Of a DNA stretch of 64,000 bases, positions 21,075-30,172 are shown piece by piece. The DNA comes from Pseudomonas sp. DC1.2 (GTDB lineage Bacteria; Pseudomonadota; Gammaproteobacteria; Pseudomonadales; Pseudomonadaceae): NCBI RefSeq assembly GCF_034351645.1, contig NZ_CP133782.1, forward strand, positions 4,345,001-4,409,000, in the 5' to 3' direction. The notes under the pieces are model-generated. The model worked only from the letters and a program-made list of their open reading frames with translations, made no database searches and was not told the origin of the DNA. Both the position numbers and the translations under genes were made by a program. Numbering within the stretch: the stretch's first letter is position 1; every line of letters begins with the position of its first letter.

Positions 21075-21677
21075 TTACAGCGCGCCAGCGTTTTCGGTCA
21101 GGTAGGCCGCAACACCTGCGGTCGAAGCGGTCATGCCTTTGTCGCCTTTTTTCCAGTTGGCAGGGCAAACTTCGCCGTGCTCTTCGTGGAATTGCAGGGC
21201 GTCGACCAGACGGATCAGCTCTTCCATGTTACGGCCCAGCGGCAGGTCGTTGATGATCTGCGAACGGACAACGCCTTTATCGTCGATCAGAAACGCACCA
21301 CGGAAAGCCACGCCGCCTTCGGACTCAACGTCGTAGGCCTTGGCAATTTCGTGCTTCATGTCGGCAGCCATCGTGTAGCGAACCTGGCCGATACCGCCAT
21401 TGTTCACCGGGGTGTTGCGCCAGGCATTGTGAGTGAAATGCGAGTCGATCGAAACAGCGATCACTTCAACGTTGCGTGCCTTGAAATCAGACATGCGGTT
21501 GTCCAGCGCGATCAGCTCGGACGGGCAAACGAAGGTGAAGTCCAGTGGATAGAAGAACACCAGGCCGTATTTGCCTTTGATAGCCGAGGACAGCGTGAAG
21601 CTGTCAACGATTTCGCCATTGCCGAGTACGGCCGGTACGGTGAAGTCAGGGGCTTGTTTGCCTACGAGTACGCTCAT
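21075..21677 (-). CDS. 2-Cys peroxiredoxin (AhpC/TSA family)
   Basis: A 200-residue thiol peroxidase. The peroxidatic Cys51 lies in DFTFVCPSE and the resolving Cys near residue 172 in GEVCPANW. It would reduce H2O2 and organic peroxides with electrons from thioredoxin or AhpF-like donors. It is the ortholog of the stand-alone peroxiredoxin beside rnt and bfd in P. aeruginosa (PA3529), and so lies in an iron/oxidative-stress neighbourhood. Confidence 0.95.
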   Translation of the reverse strand: MSVLVGKQAPDFTVPAVLGNGEIVDSFTLSSAIKGKYGLVFFYPLDFTFVCPSELIALDNRMSDFKARNVEVIAVSIDSHFTHNAWRNTPVNNGGIGQVRYTMAADMKHEIAKAYDVESEGGVAFRGAFLIDDKGVVRSQIINDLPLGRNMEELIRLVDALQFHEEHGEVCPANWKKGDKGMTASTAGVAAYLTENAGAL

Positions 21678-21981
21678 TGATATCTCCTGGTGTAATAACT
21701 TGAAAAACGACGTTCGCGCCAGCCTGCCATCCGCAGGCGACAGGCATGTGACACTAATCCGCGCCGAAAACGCCGAACATCATACACCGCACTTTTCGCC
21801 TGTCTTTAACGGTTTTCCGCCCCTGAGCAAAAACCGGCGCCACGGCTTTCGGCCCTGCGACCACCTAACGACAAACCGTTCGTCAGCCCTTACGAATGCT
21901 TTCTGAAACAACTTTGACAATCATTCTCGTTAACATTAAGATCCGTCCCAATTGAGTCACAACCAGCGACGGTTATCACTT
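21678..21981. other. Divergent regulatory region between peroxiredoxin and bfd
   Basis: About 300 bases with the promoters of two divergent genes. The only sharp element I can read is the Fur box at 21916-21934. The rest (21700-21900) is GC-rich and shows no clear structure or gene. Confidence 0.6.
21916..21934 (+). promoter_or_regulatory. Fur box upstream of bfd
   Basis: GACAATCATTCTCGTTAAC compares well with the 19-bp Fur consensus GATAATGATAATCATTATC. It lies 47 bases before the bfd start, fitting the known iron-starvation induction of bfd in pseudomonads. Confidence 0.65.
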
Positions 21982-22200
21982 ATGTATGTCTGCCTCTGCA
22001 CTGGCGTCACCGATGGTCAAATCCGCGATGCAATCTATGAAGGTTGCTGCAGCTATCGGGAAGTACGTCAGGCCACCGGCGTTGCCAGTCAATGCGGTAA
22101 ATGTGCCTGCCTTGCCAAGGAAGTGGTTCGCGAAACCCTGACCACATTGCAAACCGCCCAGGCAGCCATACCTTTTCCAGCTGAATTTACGGCCGCTTAA
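21982..22200 (+). CDS. bfd: Bacterioferritin-associated ferredoxin
   Basis: A 72-residue [2Fe-2S] protein with ligands Cys4, Cys6, Cys38 and Cys41 (VCLC and CGKC). It docks on bacterioferritin and passes electrons to the heme so that stored Fe3+ is reduced and released. I start at the ATG at 21982 because the 10 upstream residues are not part of the family. A Fur box precedes it, and its partner bfr lies downstream behind a terminator. Confidence 0.97.
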   Translation: MYVCLCTGVTDGQIRDAIYEGCCSYREVRQATGVASQCGKCACLAKEVVRETLTTLQTAQAAIPFPAEFTAA

Positions 22201-22216
22201 TCACCCTGTTTCAGAG

Positions 22217-22242
22217 AACCGGACTTGATGTCCGGTTTTTTT
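22217..22242 (+). terminator. bfd terminator
   Basis: AACCGGAC / GTCCGGTT hairpin followed by seven T residues, 17 bases past the stop. Confidence 0.85.
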
Positions 22243-22399
22243 ATGCCTGAAAATCAATTGCTTAGGCGCTAGACGCGGAACAAAAACATTCTTATTCAGA
22301 TTAATTTTCATTTATTATTCAATAACTTAGGTTTGACACTTATAAATACGCAGCTCAGACTCTGCCTCATAGACAGTTAATAAAGGGCAGGACCCCATC

Positions 22400-22873
22400 A
22401 TGAAAGGCGACATCACAGTCATCCAGCATCTCAACAAGATCCTTGCCAATGAACTGGTCGCGATCAATCAATACTTCCTGCATGCGCGCATGTATGAAGA
22501 TTGGGGCCTGAACAAGCTCGGCAAACACGAATACAAAGAATCCATCGATGAGATGAAGCATGCGGATAAGCTGATCAAGCGCATCCTGTTCCTTGAAGGC
22601 CTGCCGAACGTCCAGGATTTGGGCAAGCTGCACATCGGTGAACACACCAAGGAAATGCTTGAGTGTGACCTGCGTATCGAACGCACCGGTCATGCCGATC
22701 TCAAAGTCGCGATTGCGCATTGCGAAACTGTCGGCGACTTCGGTAGTCGTGAACTGCTCGAAGATATCCTTGAGTCCGAAGAAGAACATATCGACTGGCT
22801 GGAAACCCAGCTCGGCCTGATCGATAAGGTAGGTCTTGAGAACTACCTGCAATCGCAGATGGGCGAAGAGTAA
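22400..22873 (+). CDS. bfr: Bacterioferritin (BfrB type)
   Basis: A 157-residue heme-containing ferritin that forms a 24-mer iron store. The ferroxidase ligands Glu18, Glu51, His54 and the later EEEH pair, and the heme ligand Met52 (DEMKHAD), are all in place. The Bfd partner is encoded just upstream. The 157 bases before the gene are AT-rich (22255-22345) and hold its own promoter. Confidence 0.97.
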   Translation: MKGDITVIQHLNKILANELVAINQYFLHARMYEDWGLNKLGKHEYKESIDEMKHADKLIKRILFLEGLPNVQDLGKLHIGEHTKEMLECDLRIERTGHADLKVAIAHCETVGDFGSRELLEDILESEEEHIDWLETQLGLIDKVGLENYLQSQMGEE

Positions 22874-22900
22874 GTTAGCGCCCACTGAACGCTAGAGACT

Positions 22901-22938
22901 AAAAAGCCCAGCCCTCTTACGAGGAGCTGGGCTTTTTA
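22901..22938 (+). terminator. bfr terminator
   Basis: AAAAAGCCCAGC / GCTGGGCTTTTT hairpin 27 bases past the stop. It is symmetric, so it may also stop grxD transcription from the other strand. Confidence 0.85.
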
Positions 22939-22999
22939 TTGCCCGGTGTCCCAGGCTCACCTGAATCTGAAATGGGGGCGGTTTCACCCCCACTTGGTA

Positions 23000-23338
23000 T
23001 CAGGCTTCAGTCTTCGCAGCCGCCACTTCGACAGCGGCTTTGATCGTGGTCTGCAACGAACCGTCTGCCGCCATCTCAGTCATGATGTCGCTCCCACCGA
23101 CCAGCTCACCACCCACCCACAATTGCGGGAAAGTTGGCCAGTTGGCGTATTTTGGCAAGTTGGCACGGATTTCCGGGTTCTGCAGGATGTCCACATAAGC
23201 GAACTTTTCACCACACGCCATCACGGCCTGAGCGGCCTTCGCCGAGAAGCCACACTGTGGGGCATTCGGCGAACCTTTCATGTAAAGCAGAATGGTGTTG
23301 TTGGCAATCTGCTCTTTAATCGTTTCGATGATATCCAT
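23000..23338 (-). CDS. grxD: Monothiol glutaredoxin (Grx4 type)
   Basis: A 112-residue CGFS-type glutaredoxin (motif in MKGSPNAPQCGFSAKAAQ). It binds a bridging [2Fe-2S] cluster with glutathione and delivers it to other proteins. The TFPQLWVGGELVGGSDI glutathione-binding loop is present. The start is the ATG at 23338 (MDIIETIKEQI); the longer frame upstream is untranslated. Its position next to bfd-bfr fits iron homeostasis. Confidence 0.96.
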   Translation of the reverse strand: MDIIETIKEQIANNTILLYMKGSPNAPQCGFSAKAAQAVMACGEKFAYVDILQNPEIRANLPKYANWPTFPQLWVGGELVGGSDIMTEMAADGSLQTTIKAAVEVAAAKTEA

Positions 23339-23435
23339 GGAACACCTCGGCTGAACTTTCCGACTCAAAGGTCGGCACGGTGGCGCATTGTAACGGAAAC
23401 CCGAACGCCATGCTCGGTCTCCCCGACAGACATCC

Positions 23436-25541
23436 TCACGCGGCAACTATCGTCACCGGGACACCGTTGAGCGCCGCATTGCCTGATAATTCGTCGAGCT
23501 GGCACTCATCGGTCAGGTCGTTGGCACTGGAGCCTGGCTGGCTGCAGGCAATCGTCATCTGCACCCCCGGTCGTGCATGACCCCAGCCGTGAGGCAAGCT
23601 GACCACCCCTTTCATCATGTCCAAGCTGCTCAATACCTCCACTTCGATTACCCCGACGCGCGAACTGACCCGCACCCGTTGCCCATCGCTAAGCCCGCGA
23701 CTGGTCAGATCGTGCGGATGCATCAACAGTTGATGGCGCGGTTTGCCCTTCACCAGACGGTGGTAGTTGTGCATCCACGAGTTGTTGCTGCGCACATGAC
23801 GACGGCCAATCATCAGCAGTTCGTCGGGGGCCGGCGCTTGCAACGTGGCGAAACGAGCCAGGTCGGCGAGGATCGCAGCCGGCGCTGCCTGAACGCGCTG
23901 ATTAACGGTTTTCAGACGCGGTGCGAGGTTTGACTTAAGCGCTCCGAGGTCGATCCCGTGGGGGTGATCGAACAAAGTCGCCAGTGACAGTTTGTGCGCC
24001 GACGCATCGCCGTAAAGGCCCATGCGCAAACCTCGATCGATCATCTGCGCCGGGGCAATGGTCGGTTTCAGCGCGCTGCCGTTTTTTGCTGCAAACGCTT
24101 CAGCCAGCCCGACAAAAATTTCCCAGTCATGCAAAGCACCTTCGGGCTTGGCCAGGATCGCTCGATTGAAACGCGTGACGTTACGCACTGCAAACATGTT
24201 GAACGTGGTGTCGTAGTGATCATTTTCCAGGGCCGACGTAGACGGCAGTATCAGGTCCGCATAACGCGTGGTTTCGTTGATGTACAAGTCGATGCTGAGC
24301 ATGAACTCCAAGCCGTCCAATGCCTGTTCCAACTGCCGACCGTTAGGCGTGGACAGCACCGGGTTGCCTGCCACAGTGATCAACGCACGAACCTGCCCCT
24401 GCCCCTCGGTGAGCATTTCTTCCGCGAGAGCCGACACGGGCAATTCGCCGCCATACTCCGGACGCCCGGAGACCCGGCTCTGCCACATGTTGAAATGCCC
24501 ACCGGAAGTCGACGCCACCAGATCCACTGCCGGCTCGGTACACAGCGCACCGCCGACACGGTCGAGGTTGGCCGTGACCAGATTGATCAGTTGCACCAAC
24601 CAATGACACAAGGTCCCGAAGGCTTGGGTCGAGACGCCCATTCGGCCGTAGCAAACCGCCGTCGGGGCGGCGGCGAAGTCCCGGGCCAGCTGACGAATCT
24701 GTTCGGCCGGAACGCTACACAGTGGGCTCATGGTCTCTGCGGTGAAACTCGCAACAGCCTCACGCACCTCGTCCAGGCCGTCCACCGGCAAATGGCTGTC
24801 GCGTGTCAGGCCTTCGGCAAACAACGTATTGAGCAGCCCAAACAGCAGCGCGGCATCGCCACCCGGACGCACGAACAGGTGCTGATCAGCAATCGCCGCC
24901 GTTTCACTACGACGCGGATCGACCACCACCACTTTTCCGCCCCGCGCCTGAATCGCCTTCAGGCGCTTTTCCACATCCGGCACGGTCATGATGCTGCCGT
25001 TGGACGCCAATGGATTGCCACCCAGGATCAGCATGAAGTCAGTGTGATCAATGTCCGGAATAGGCAGCAGCAAACCATGGCCGTACATCAGATGACTGGT
25101 CAGGTGATGGGGTAACTGATCGACCGAGGTCGCGGAAAACCGGTTACGGGTTTTCAGCAAGCCAAGAAAATAATTACTGTGGGTCATCAACCCATAGTTA
25201 TGCACACTGGGGTTACCCTGATACACCGCCACCGCGTTCTGCCCGTGACGCTCCTGAATTGCCGTCAGGCGTTCGGCGACAAGATTGAACGCCTCTTCCC
25301 ACTCGATGGGCTGCCACTCACTGCCAACTCGCCGCATCGGCTGATGCAGACGATCCGGGTCGTTCTGGATATCCTGGAGTGCCACCGCTTTGGGGCATAT
25401 GTGCCCACGACTGAACGTATCCAACGGATCACCCTTGATCGAGGTGATCTGCACGCCGCCATCCACCTCGGTGGTTTCGATCGTCAGACCGCAAATGGCT
25501 TCACACAGGTGGCAGGCACGGTGATGGAGAGTCTTGGTCAT
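23436..25541 (-). CDS. Molybdopterin oxidoreductase family protein
   Basis: A 701-residue DMSO-reductase-superfamily protein. N-terminal [4Fe-4S] ligands are CHLCEAIC near residue 10 and the Cys of GHICPKA near residue 50. Molybdopterin-guanine-dinucleotide binding blocks (ILGGNPLASNGSIM; VVDPRRSETAAIADQHLFVRP) and a C-terminal molydopterin dinucleotide-binding domain (about 590-701) follow. No signal peptide or twin-Arg motif, so it is cytosolic. The region where formate dehydrogenases and nitrate reductases carry SeCys or Cys as Mo ligand reads SATSVDQLPHH, without Cys. Substrate and electron partner are not evident; no partner subunit is adjacent. Confidence 0.85.
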   Translation of the reverse strand: MTKTLHHRACHLCEAICGLTIETTEVDGGVQITSIKGDPLDTFSRGHICPKAVALQDIQNDPDRLHQPMRRVGSEWQPIEWEEAFNLVAERLTAIQERHGQNAVAVYQGNPSVHNYGLMTHSNYFLGLLKTRNRFSATSVDQLPHHLTSHLMYGHGLLLPIPDIDHTDFMLILGGNPLASNGSIMTVPDVEKRLKAIQARGGKVVVVDPRRSETAAIADQHLFVRPGGDAALLFGLLNTLFAEGLTRDSHLPVDGLDEVREAVASFTAETMSPLCSVPAEQIRQLARDFAAAPTAVCYGRMGVSTQAFGTLCHWLVQLINLVTANLDRVGGALCTEPAVDLVASTSGGHFNMWQSRVSGRPEYGGELPVSALAEEMLTEGQGQVRALITVAGNPVLSTPNGRQLEQALDGLEFMLSIDLYINETTRYADLILPSTSALENDHYDTTFNMFAVRNVTRFNRAILAKPEGALHDWEIFVGLAEAFAAKNGSALKPTIAPAQMIDRGLRMGLYGDASAHKLSLATLFDHPHGIDLGALKSNLAPRLKTVNQRVQAAPAAILADLARFATLQAPAPDELLMIGRRHVRSNNSWMHNYHRLVKGKPRHQLLMHPHDLTSRGLSDGQRVRVSSRVGVIEVEVLSSLDMMKGVVSLPHGWGHARPGVQMTIACSQPGSSANDLTDECQLDELSGNAALNGVPVTIVAA

Positions 25542-25675
25542 GGCCAGTCTCTGTTTTGTTCTGGGCGGACAACATCGACCGCGGGAGCAAAACTATGGCG
25601 CTTGCACCGCTGCCGCACCAGCGACGTTTGTCTTGTGAATCGGCGGCTATCAGGCCAGTCGATGACCGCAAGGGA

Positions 25676-25966
25676 TCACTTCAACGGCAACCCGGGTGGC
25701 GCCTGCAACTGAATTTCCTGAATTGTTTCGATCTGTTCGTGACCAACATGCACACCCGTGAGCTCACCGATCAGCCGCCAGTGCTCGTCAAGCCCGGTGC
25801 TGATAGTTGCCATACGGTCAATCATCCGACGTCCCGCGGCCTTGGTTACTTCGTCATTACTGCGTAACAACTCGAAGGACATCGACGTCATGGAGGCGGT
25901 GAGGTGGGTCAGAGAGCGGGCGGTGAGACCCAGTAACTCCATTAACTGCTGTTCTTTCGATTCCAT
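25676..25966 (-). CDS. Conserved hypothetical helical protein
   Basis: A 96-residue, probably all-helical protein (MESKEQQLMELLGLTARSL...) with no membrane segment or known motif. It lies where P. aeruginosa has a small hypothetical gene before argF (PA3536, from memory). Codon use is typical of the chromosome. Function unknown. Confidence 0.6.
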   Translation of the reverse strand: MESKEQQLMELLGLTARSLTHLTASMTSMSFELLRSNDEVTKAAGRRMIDRMATISTGLDEHWRLIGELTGVHVGHEQIETIQEIQLQAPPGLPLK

Positions 25967-26369
25967 TCCGAAGGTTTCCTGCGTCGCGTGTGAGCTATTT
26001 ATAACTCAGCACTATGCATTAGCAAATGTTTCAAGCCATACACATTTCCATCCATGACCTGAAAATTACAGGTCAGAAACCGACGACCACTGTGCCAACC
26101 CCGGCCGGCTTAATTGCAAAGCCGCGTGAGCCCAGTGTACAAATGACGGGCGGCAGTCAGGAAACAGGCATAAAAAGCGCTACTGCGGTTACTCCGTAGC
26201 CCGTCCGAATCCCCTAAACACCGTAGCCTATTGGTAAGACGCGACATTTAATTATAAGATCGCGCCTTCCCCTATTTCGTCGCCCCGTGCGGCTTACGCC
26301 GCAGGTCTCGCCCGTTTTTCAGTTAAACAAGGCTTTGAGTATCTGCGGTCTGTTGCAAAAAGGTAGTCA
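25967..26369. other. Intergenic region upstream of argF
   Basis: About 400 bases. The 5' part has no recognisable element. From 26231 there is a promoter overlapped by ArgR half-sites. A small GCGGC-TTAC-GCCGC hairpin follows at about 26289-26303 in the argF leader. Confidence 0.6.
26231..26267. promoter_or_regulatory. argF promoter overlapped by an ArgR operator
   Basis: A sigma-70-like promoter on the plus strand (TTGGTA 26231-26236, 16 bases, TATAAG 26253-26258). On the minus strand TGTCGC-N8-AA (26231-26246) matches the ArgR half-site exactly. A second, weaker half-site (AGGCGC-N8-AA, 26252-26267) lies exactly 21 bases away. Binding would cover -35 to -10, which implies arginine repression of argF. 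Confidence 0.7.
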
Positions 26370-27293
26370 ATGATGAGCGCAAGGCACTTTCTCTCCCTGA
26401 TGGATTGCACGCCCGAAGAGCTGGTCAGCGTGATCCGTCGAGGCGTTGAGCTCAAGGACCTGCGTAACCGCGGCGTACTGTTCGAGCCTCTGAAAAACCG
26501 CGTCCTGGGGATGATTTTCGAGAAGTCTTCGACGCGCACCCGTATCTCGTTCGAAGCCGGCATGATCCAACTCGGAGGCCAAGCAATTTTCCTGTCGCCC
26601 CGTGACACTCAACTGGGCCGTGGCGAGCCTATCGGCGACTGCGCCATCGTCATGTCGAGCATGCTCGATGCGGTGATGATTCGTACCTTTGCCCACAGCA
26701 CGCTGACCGAATTCGCCGCCAACTCTCGCGTACCGGTTATCAACGGTCTCTCTGACGACCTGCACCCGTGCCAATTACTGGCCGATATGCAAACCTTCCT
26801 TGAGCATCGCGGTTCCATTCAGGGCAAGACCGTGGCCTGGATCGGCGACGGCAACAACATGTGCAACAGCTATATAGAGGCTGCGATTCAGTTCGACTTC
26901 CAGTTGCGCATCGCCTGCCCTGAAGGTTACGAGCCAAACCCGGAATTCGTGGCCAAGGCCGGCGATCGCGTAATCATCGTCCGCGATCCTCAGGATGCCG
27001 TGCGCGGCGCCCATCTGGTGAGCACCGACGTTTGGACCTCCATGGGCCAGGAAGAAGAAACCACCAAGCGCCTGAAGCTTTTCGCACCGTTTCAGGTCAA
27101 CCGCGCGCTGCTCGACCTGGCCGCCCCCGACGTGTTGTTCATGCACTGCCTACCGGCTCACCGCGGCGAAGAAATCAGTGTCGACTTGCTGGACGACCCC
27201 CGTTCGGTCGCCTGGGACCAGGCTGAGAACCGTCTGCACGCGCAGAAGGCTCTGCTTGAGTTTCTCGTGACGCCGGCCTATCACCACGCATGA
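26370..27293 (+). CDS. argF: Ornithine carbamoyltransferase (anabolic)
   Basis: A 307-residue cytosolic enzyme that makes citrulline from ornithine and carbamoyl phosphate. Carbamoyl phosphate-binding [10 protein letters not shown] lies near residues 50-60, and the ornithine/catalytic block [10 protein letters not shown] near residue 262. Two adjacent ATGs (26370, 26373) are possible. Anabolic rather than catabolic (ArcB) by its arginine-type operator and stand-alone setting. The stop overlaps the next ATG by four bases. Confidence 0.97.
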   Translation: MMSARHFLSLMDCTPEELVSVIRRGVELKDLRNRGVLFEPLKNRVLGMIFEKSSTRTRISFEAGMIQLGGQAIFLSPRDTQLGRGEPIGDCAIVMSSMLDAVMIRTFAHSTLTEFAANSRVPVINGLSDDLHPCQLLADMQTFLEHRGSIQGKTVAWIGDGNNMCNSYIEAAIQFDFQLRIACPEGYEPNPEFVAKAGDRVIIVRDPQDAVRGAHLVSTDVWTSMGQEEETTKRLKLFAPFQVNRALLDLAAPDVLFMHCLPAHRGEEISVDLLDDPRSVAWDQAENRLHAQKALLEFLVTPAYHHA

Positions 27294-28399
27294 CCCAGCC
27301 ATTACTGCTTAGCCTGCGTAACCTCGCGTGCGGCTATCAAGACCAGCGGGTCGTGCAGAACCTGAACCTGCACTTGAATGCTGGCGACATCGGTTGCCTG
27401 TTGGGCTCTTCAGGCTGCGGCAAGACCACCACCCTGCGAGCCATCGCCGGTTTCGAACCGGTGCATGAAGGTGAAATCCAACTAGCGGGCGAGACAATCT
27501 CCAGCGCTGGCTTCACCCTGGCGCCTGAGAAACGCCGCATCGGCATGGTGTTTCAGGATTACGCGCTGTTTCCACATTTGAGCGTGGCCGAGAACATCGC
27601 CTTCGGGATCCGTAGGCACCCGCAAAAGGATCGAGTTACCGAAGAGCTTCTGGAACTGGTCAACCTGAAAAACCTCGGCAAACGTTTTCCCCATGAACTG
27701 TCCGGCGGCCAGCAGCAGCGCGTTGCTTTGGCCCGCGCCTTGGCGCCGGAACCGCAACTGCTACTGCTCGATGAGCCGTTCTCCAACCTTGATGGGGAGC
27801 TGCGGCGCAAGCTCAGCCACGAAGTGCGCGACATTCTCAAGGCCCGTGGCATCAGTGCCATTCTGGTCACTCACGATCAGGAAGAAGCCTTCGCCGTCAG
27901 CGACCACGTTGGTGTTTTCAAGGAAGGACGGCTGGAGCAGTGGGACACGCCCTACAACCTGTATCACGAGCCGCAGACCCCCTTTGTCGCCAGTTTTATC
28001 GGCCAGGGTTACTTCATTCGCGGCCAGTTGAGCAGCCCGGAATCGGTGCAGACCGAATTAGGTGAACTACGCGGTAATCGTGCTTATACCTGGCCGATTG
28101 GCGGCGCCGTGGATGTGTTGTTGCGTCCGGACGATATCGTTTACGCACCGGACAGCGCCCTGTTGGCGAGAATCGTCGGCAAGACGTTCCTCGGTGCCTC
28201 GACCTTATACCGCTTGCAATTGCCGACCGGCGCGCAGCTTGAGTCAATTTTCCCAAGCCATGCCGACCATCAGGTCGGCGCACAAGTCGGTATTCGTGTG
28301 GCCGCCGAACATCTGGTGTTGTTTCAAGCGTCCGGCAGCTTCGCGGCGCATATTGCGCTCGCCGAATCCGGCGTTCGGCGTTACAGCACCACTCACTAA
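27290..28399 (+). CDS. ABC transporter ATP-binding protein (orphan, Fe3+/polyamine type)
   Basis: A 369-residue importer ATPase with Walker [11 protein letters not shown] near residue 38, Q-loop, signature LSGGQQQR near residue 136, Walker B LLLLDEP and the switch His (VTHDQEE). A C-terminal TOBE regulatory domain (about 240-369) makes it FbpC/PotA-like. No permease or binding protein is nearby. It is translationally coupled to argF, an association also seen in P. aeruginosa, so it may serve a transporter encoded elsewhere. Confidence 0.9.
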   Translation: MTQPLLLSLRNLACGYQDQRVVQNLNLHLNAGDIGCLLGSSGCGKTTTLRAIAGFEPVHEGEIQLAGETISSAGFTLAPEKRRIGMVFQDYALFPHLSVAENIAFGIRRHPQKDRVTEELLELVNLKNLGKRFPHELSGGQQQRVALARALAPEPQLLLLDEPFSNLDGELRRKLSHEVRDILKARGISAILVTHDQEEAFAVSDHVGVFKEGRLEQWDTPYNLYHEPQTPFVASFIGQGYFIRGQLSSPESVQTELGELRGNRAYTWPIGGAVDVLLRPDDIVYAPDSALLARIVGKTFLGASTLYRLQLPTGAQLESIFPSHADHQVGAQVGIRVAAEHLVLFQASGSFAAHIALAESGVRRYSTTH

Positions 28400-28407
28400 C
28401 GCAGATT

Positions 28408-28439
28408 AAAGGGGGAGCGAGTAGGCTCGCGCCCCTTTA
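28408..28439. terminator. Hairpin between convergent ABC ATPase and phzF-like genes
   Basis: AAAGGGG and CCCCTTT arms enclose an inner GCGAG / CTCGC pairing. The core resembles a REP sequence. It is symmetric and so could end both convergent transcripts. Confidence 0.6.
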
Positions 28440-28447
28440 GGCTTGAG

Positions 28448-29230
28448 TTAACCAAGCATCAACGTTCCGCTCGCAACAAGCGTCGCCTTCCCACCAATTT
28501 TTACTCGATCCCCTTCCAGACGGCAGAACAACTCCCCTCCCCGCGCAGAACGCTGATAAGCGGTCAAGCTCGACTTGCCCAGTCGCTTGGACCAATACGG
28601 AATGAGGCTGCAATGGGCCGACCCGGTCACGGGGTCTTCGTTGAGGCCAACCGCCGGCGCAAAATAGCGGGAGACGAAGTCATGCGACGTACCTTTGGCA
28701 GTGACGATCGCCCCAGGCCAAGGCAGTTTCGCCAATGCAACCATATCCGGTTGGCAATCGAGTACAGCTTGCTCGGACTCCAGCACCACAAACAGCTTAT
28801 GGGCGCCCAGCACCTCAACTGCTTTAACACCCAGGACTCGCTCGATGTTCTGGGTGTCAGCGACCGCCGTCGGCATCAGCGTCGGGAAGTCCAGCCACAA
28901 CCGCTCACCCTCTCGACTAACACTCAGCGGGCCGGATTTGCTGATGAAATCCAGGCGCTCGACCGGCTCTTTATAGAGGTCAAACAACACGTAAGCACTG
29001 GCCAGAGTCGCGTGACCGCACAACGCAACTTCGGTCACGGGCGTAAACCAGCGAATGTGCCAACCCATTCCTTCGCGCACCACAAAGGCCGTTTCGGAAA
29101 GGTTGTGTTCGGCGGCGATCTTTTGCATCAACTCATCGGCAAGCCAGGCATCAAGACGATAGACCATCGCCGGATTGCCACTGAACGGCCGCTCACTGAA
29201 CGCATCGACCTGATAGAACTCAAGCTGCAT
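28448..29230 (-). CDS. PhzF family isomerase-like protein
   Basis: A 260-residue protein with the two-lobed diaminopimelate-epimerase-like PhzF fold. It opens LEFYQVDAFSERPFSGNPAMV, has the acidic catalytic position in AAEHNLSETAFV (about residue 46), and contains the DPVTGSAHCSL loop in the second lobe. PhzF itself isomerises a phenazine precursor, but most chromosomal homologues have unknown substrates. No phenazine genes are near, so I do not assign that role. Confidence 0.9.
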   Translation of the reverse strand: MQLEFYQVDAFSERPFSGNPAMVYRLDAWLADELMQKIAAEHNLSETAFVVREGMGWHIRWFTPVTEVALCGHATLASAYVLFDLYKEPVERLDFISKSGPLSVSREGERLWLDFPTLMPTAVADTQNIERVLGVKAVEVLGAHKLFVVLESEQAVLDCQPDMVALAKLPWPGAIVTAKGTSHDFVSRYFAPAVGLNEDPVTGSAHCSLIPYWSKRLGKSSLTAYQRSARGGELFCRLEGDRVKIGGKATLVASGTLMLG

Positions 29231-29333
29231 AACCTTCTCCCTAATGTCAGGTCACCGAGCTTGAAGCTGTCGACAAACGCGCACCAGTGACAGAGCAGCC
29301 AAATTTCAACCATACAGAAGCGGTTAATAAGCC

Positions 29334-29804
29334 TCAGGCCCGACCGATGTCGGCGAACGTCGCCTGGGTGTGTTCAGCCAGCACCGAGGGTGCCAGTTCG
29401 ACTTCCAGGCCGCGGCGACCGGCGCTGACAAAAATCCGGGCGAAGGCGTGGGCCGACGTATGGATAAATGTACGCAAACGCTTCTTTTGCCCCAGCGGGC
29501 TAATCCCGCCCAGCAGATACCCGGTGGATCGCTGGGCAGCGGCGGGATCCGCCATTTCGACTTTTTTGACCCCTGCCGCATGCGCAAGAGCCTTCAAGTC
29601 GAGAGTTCCGACGACCGGCACCACCGCGACCAGCAATTCCCCCTTCTCACTGGCCACCAACAGCGTCTTGAATACCTGCGCCGGATTCAATCCCAGCTTT
29701 TCCGCTGCCTCCAATCCGTAGGAAGCTGCCTTCGGATCATGTTCGTAACTATGCACGTGATGTTCGGCACGAACTTTTTTCAACAAATCCAATGCGGGGG
29801 TCAT
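29334..29804 (-). CDS. ybaK: Cys-tRNA(Pro)/Cys-tRNA(Cys) deacylase YbaK
   Basis: A 156-residue trans-editing enzyme that hydrolyses Cys mischarged on tRNA-Pro. It opens [22 protein letters not shown], has the catalytic Lys in [10 protein letters not shown] near residue 46, and the [12 protein letters not shown] loop near residue 100. It precedes the divergent glpF gene, the order known from P. aeruginosa. Confidence 0.95.
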   Translation of the reverse strand: MTPALDLLKKVRAEHHVHSYEHDPKAASYGLEAAEKLGLNPAQVFKTLLVASEKGELLVAVVPVVGTLDLKALAHAAGVKKVEMADPAAAQRSTGYLLGGISPLGQKKRLRTFIHTSAHAFARIFVSAGRRGLEVELAPSVLAEHTQATFADIGRA

Positions 29805-30172
29805 GGCAGCTCCAAGCTGGGCAGCGGAAGAACAACATTGCGCAGGATTCTAGGTCATCGGCCGAGAAAAGGCTCTATAACGGCCTTTTTTCGAAGGCCG
29901 AGGCCGCTTTTTTGTGTTGTCCGAACCCAGCCGGCAGAGTTCATCGCGCGAACATTCACCGGGTCAATAGATAATTTATGACCAATGGTTCACTTTCGAC
30001 CTTTGACAGCAGTGTTTCTTGTCTATATTTTTTCGAATCTGAATACTGTACGAATGTAATATTGCAGCACCCGGCAGTAAGCCAAGAACAGGATGGGGAT
30101 TCTGCCTTGGTGAAAATCACGCTTTGCCCTCGACGACAAAGCGCCAGACAACAACAAAAAACGAGGTTTTCA
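29805..30172. other. ybaK-glpF divergent regulatory region
   Basis: About 370 bases. The ybaK-proximal part holds GC-rich GGCC-type stems with T-tracts (about 29870-29925). The distal part is AT-rich with GlpR-like half-sites around 30029-30046 and the glpF leader. A long in-frame extension of glpF through this region is not coding. Confidence 0.55.
30029..30046 (+). promoter_or_regulatory. Candidate GlpR operator upstream of glpF
   Basis: TTTTTCGAATCTGAATAC matches 13 of 18 positions of the pseudomonad GlpR consensus WTTTTCGTATACGAAAAW. The left half is perfect and the right half weaker. It lies about 130 bases before the glpF start. Confidence 0.5.

Noticed and set aside
22255..22345. Second Fur box upstream of bfr
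   Set aside because: The AT-rich segment matches only about half of the 19 consensus positions, no better than chance for such composition.
29978..30172. 65-residue N-terminal extension of GlpF
   Set aside because: Runs through the operator region and has no similarity to aquaglyceroporins; the ATG at 30173 has a ribosome site.
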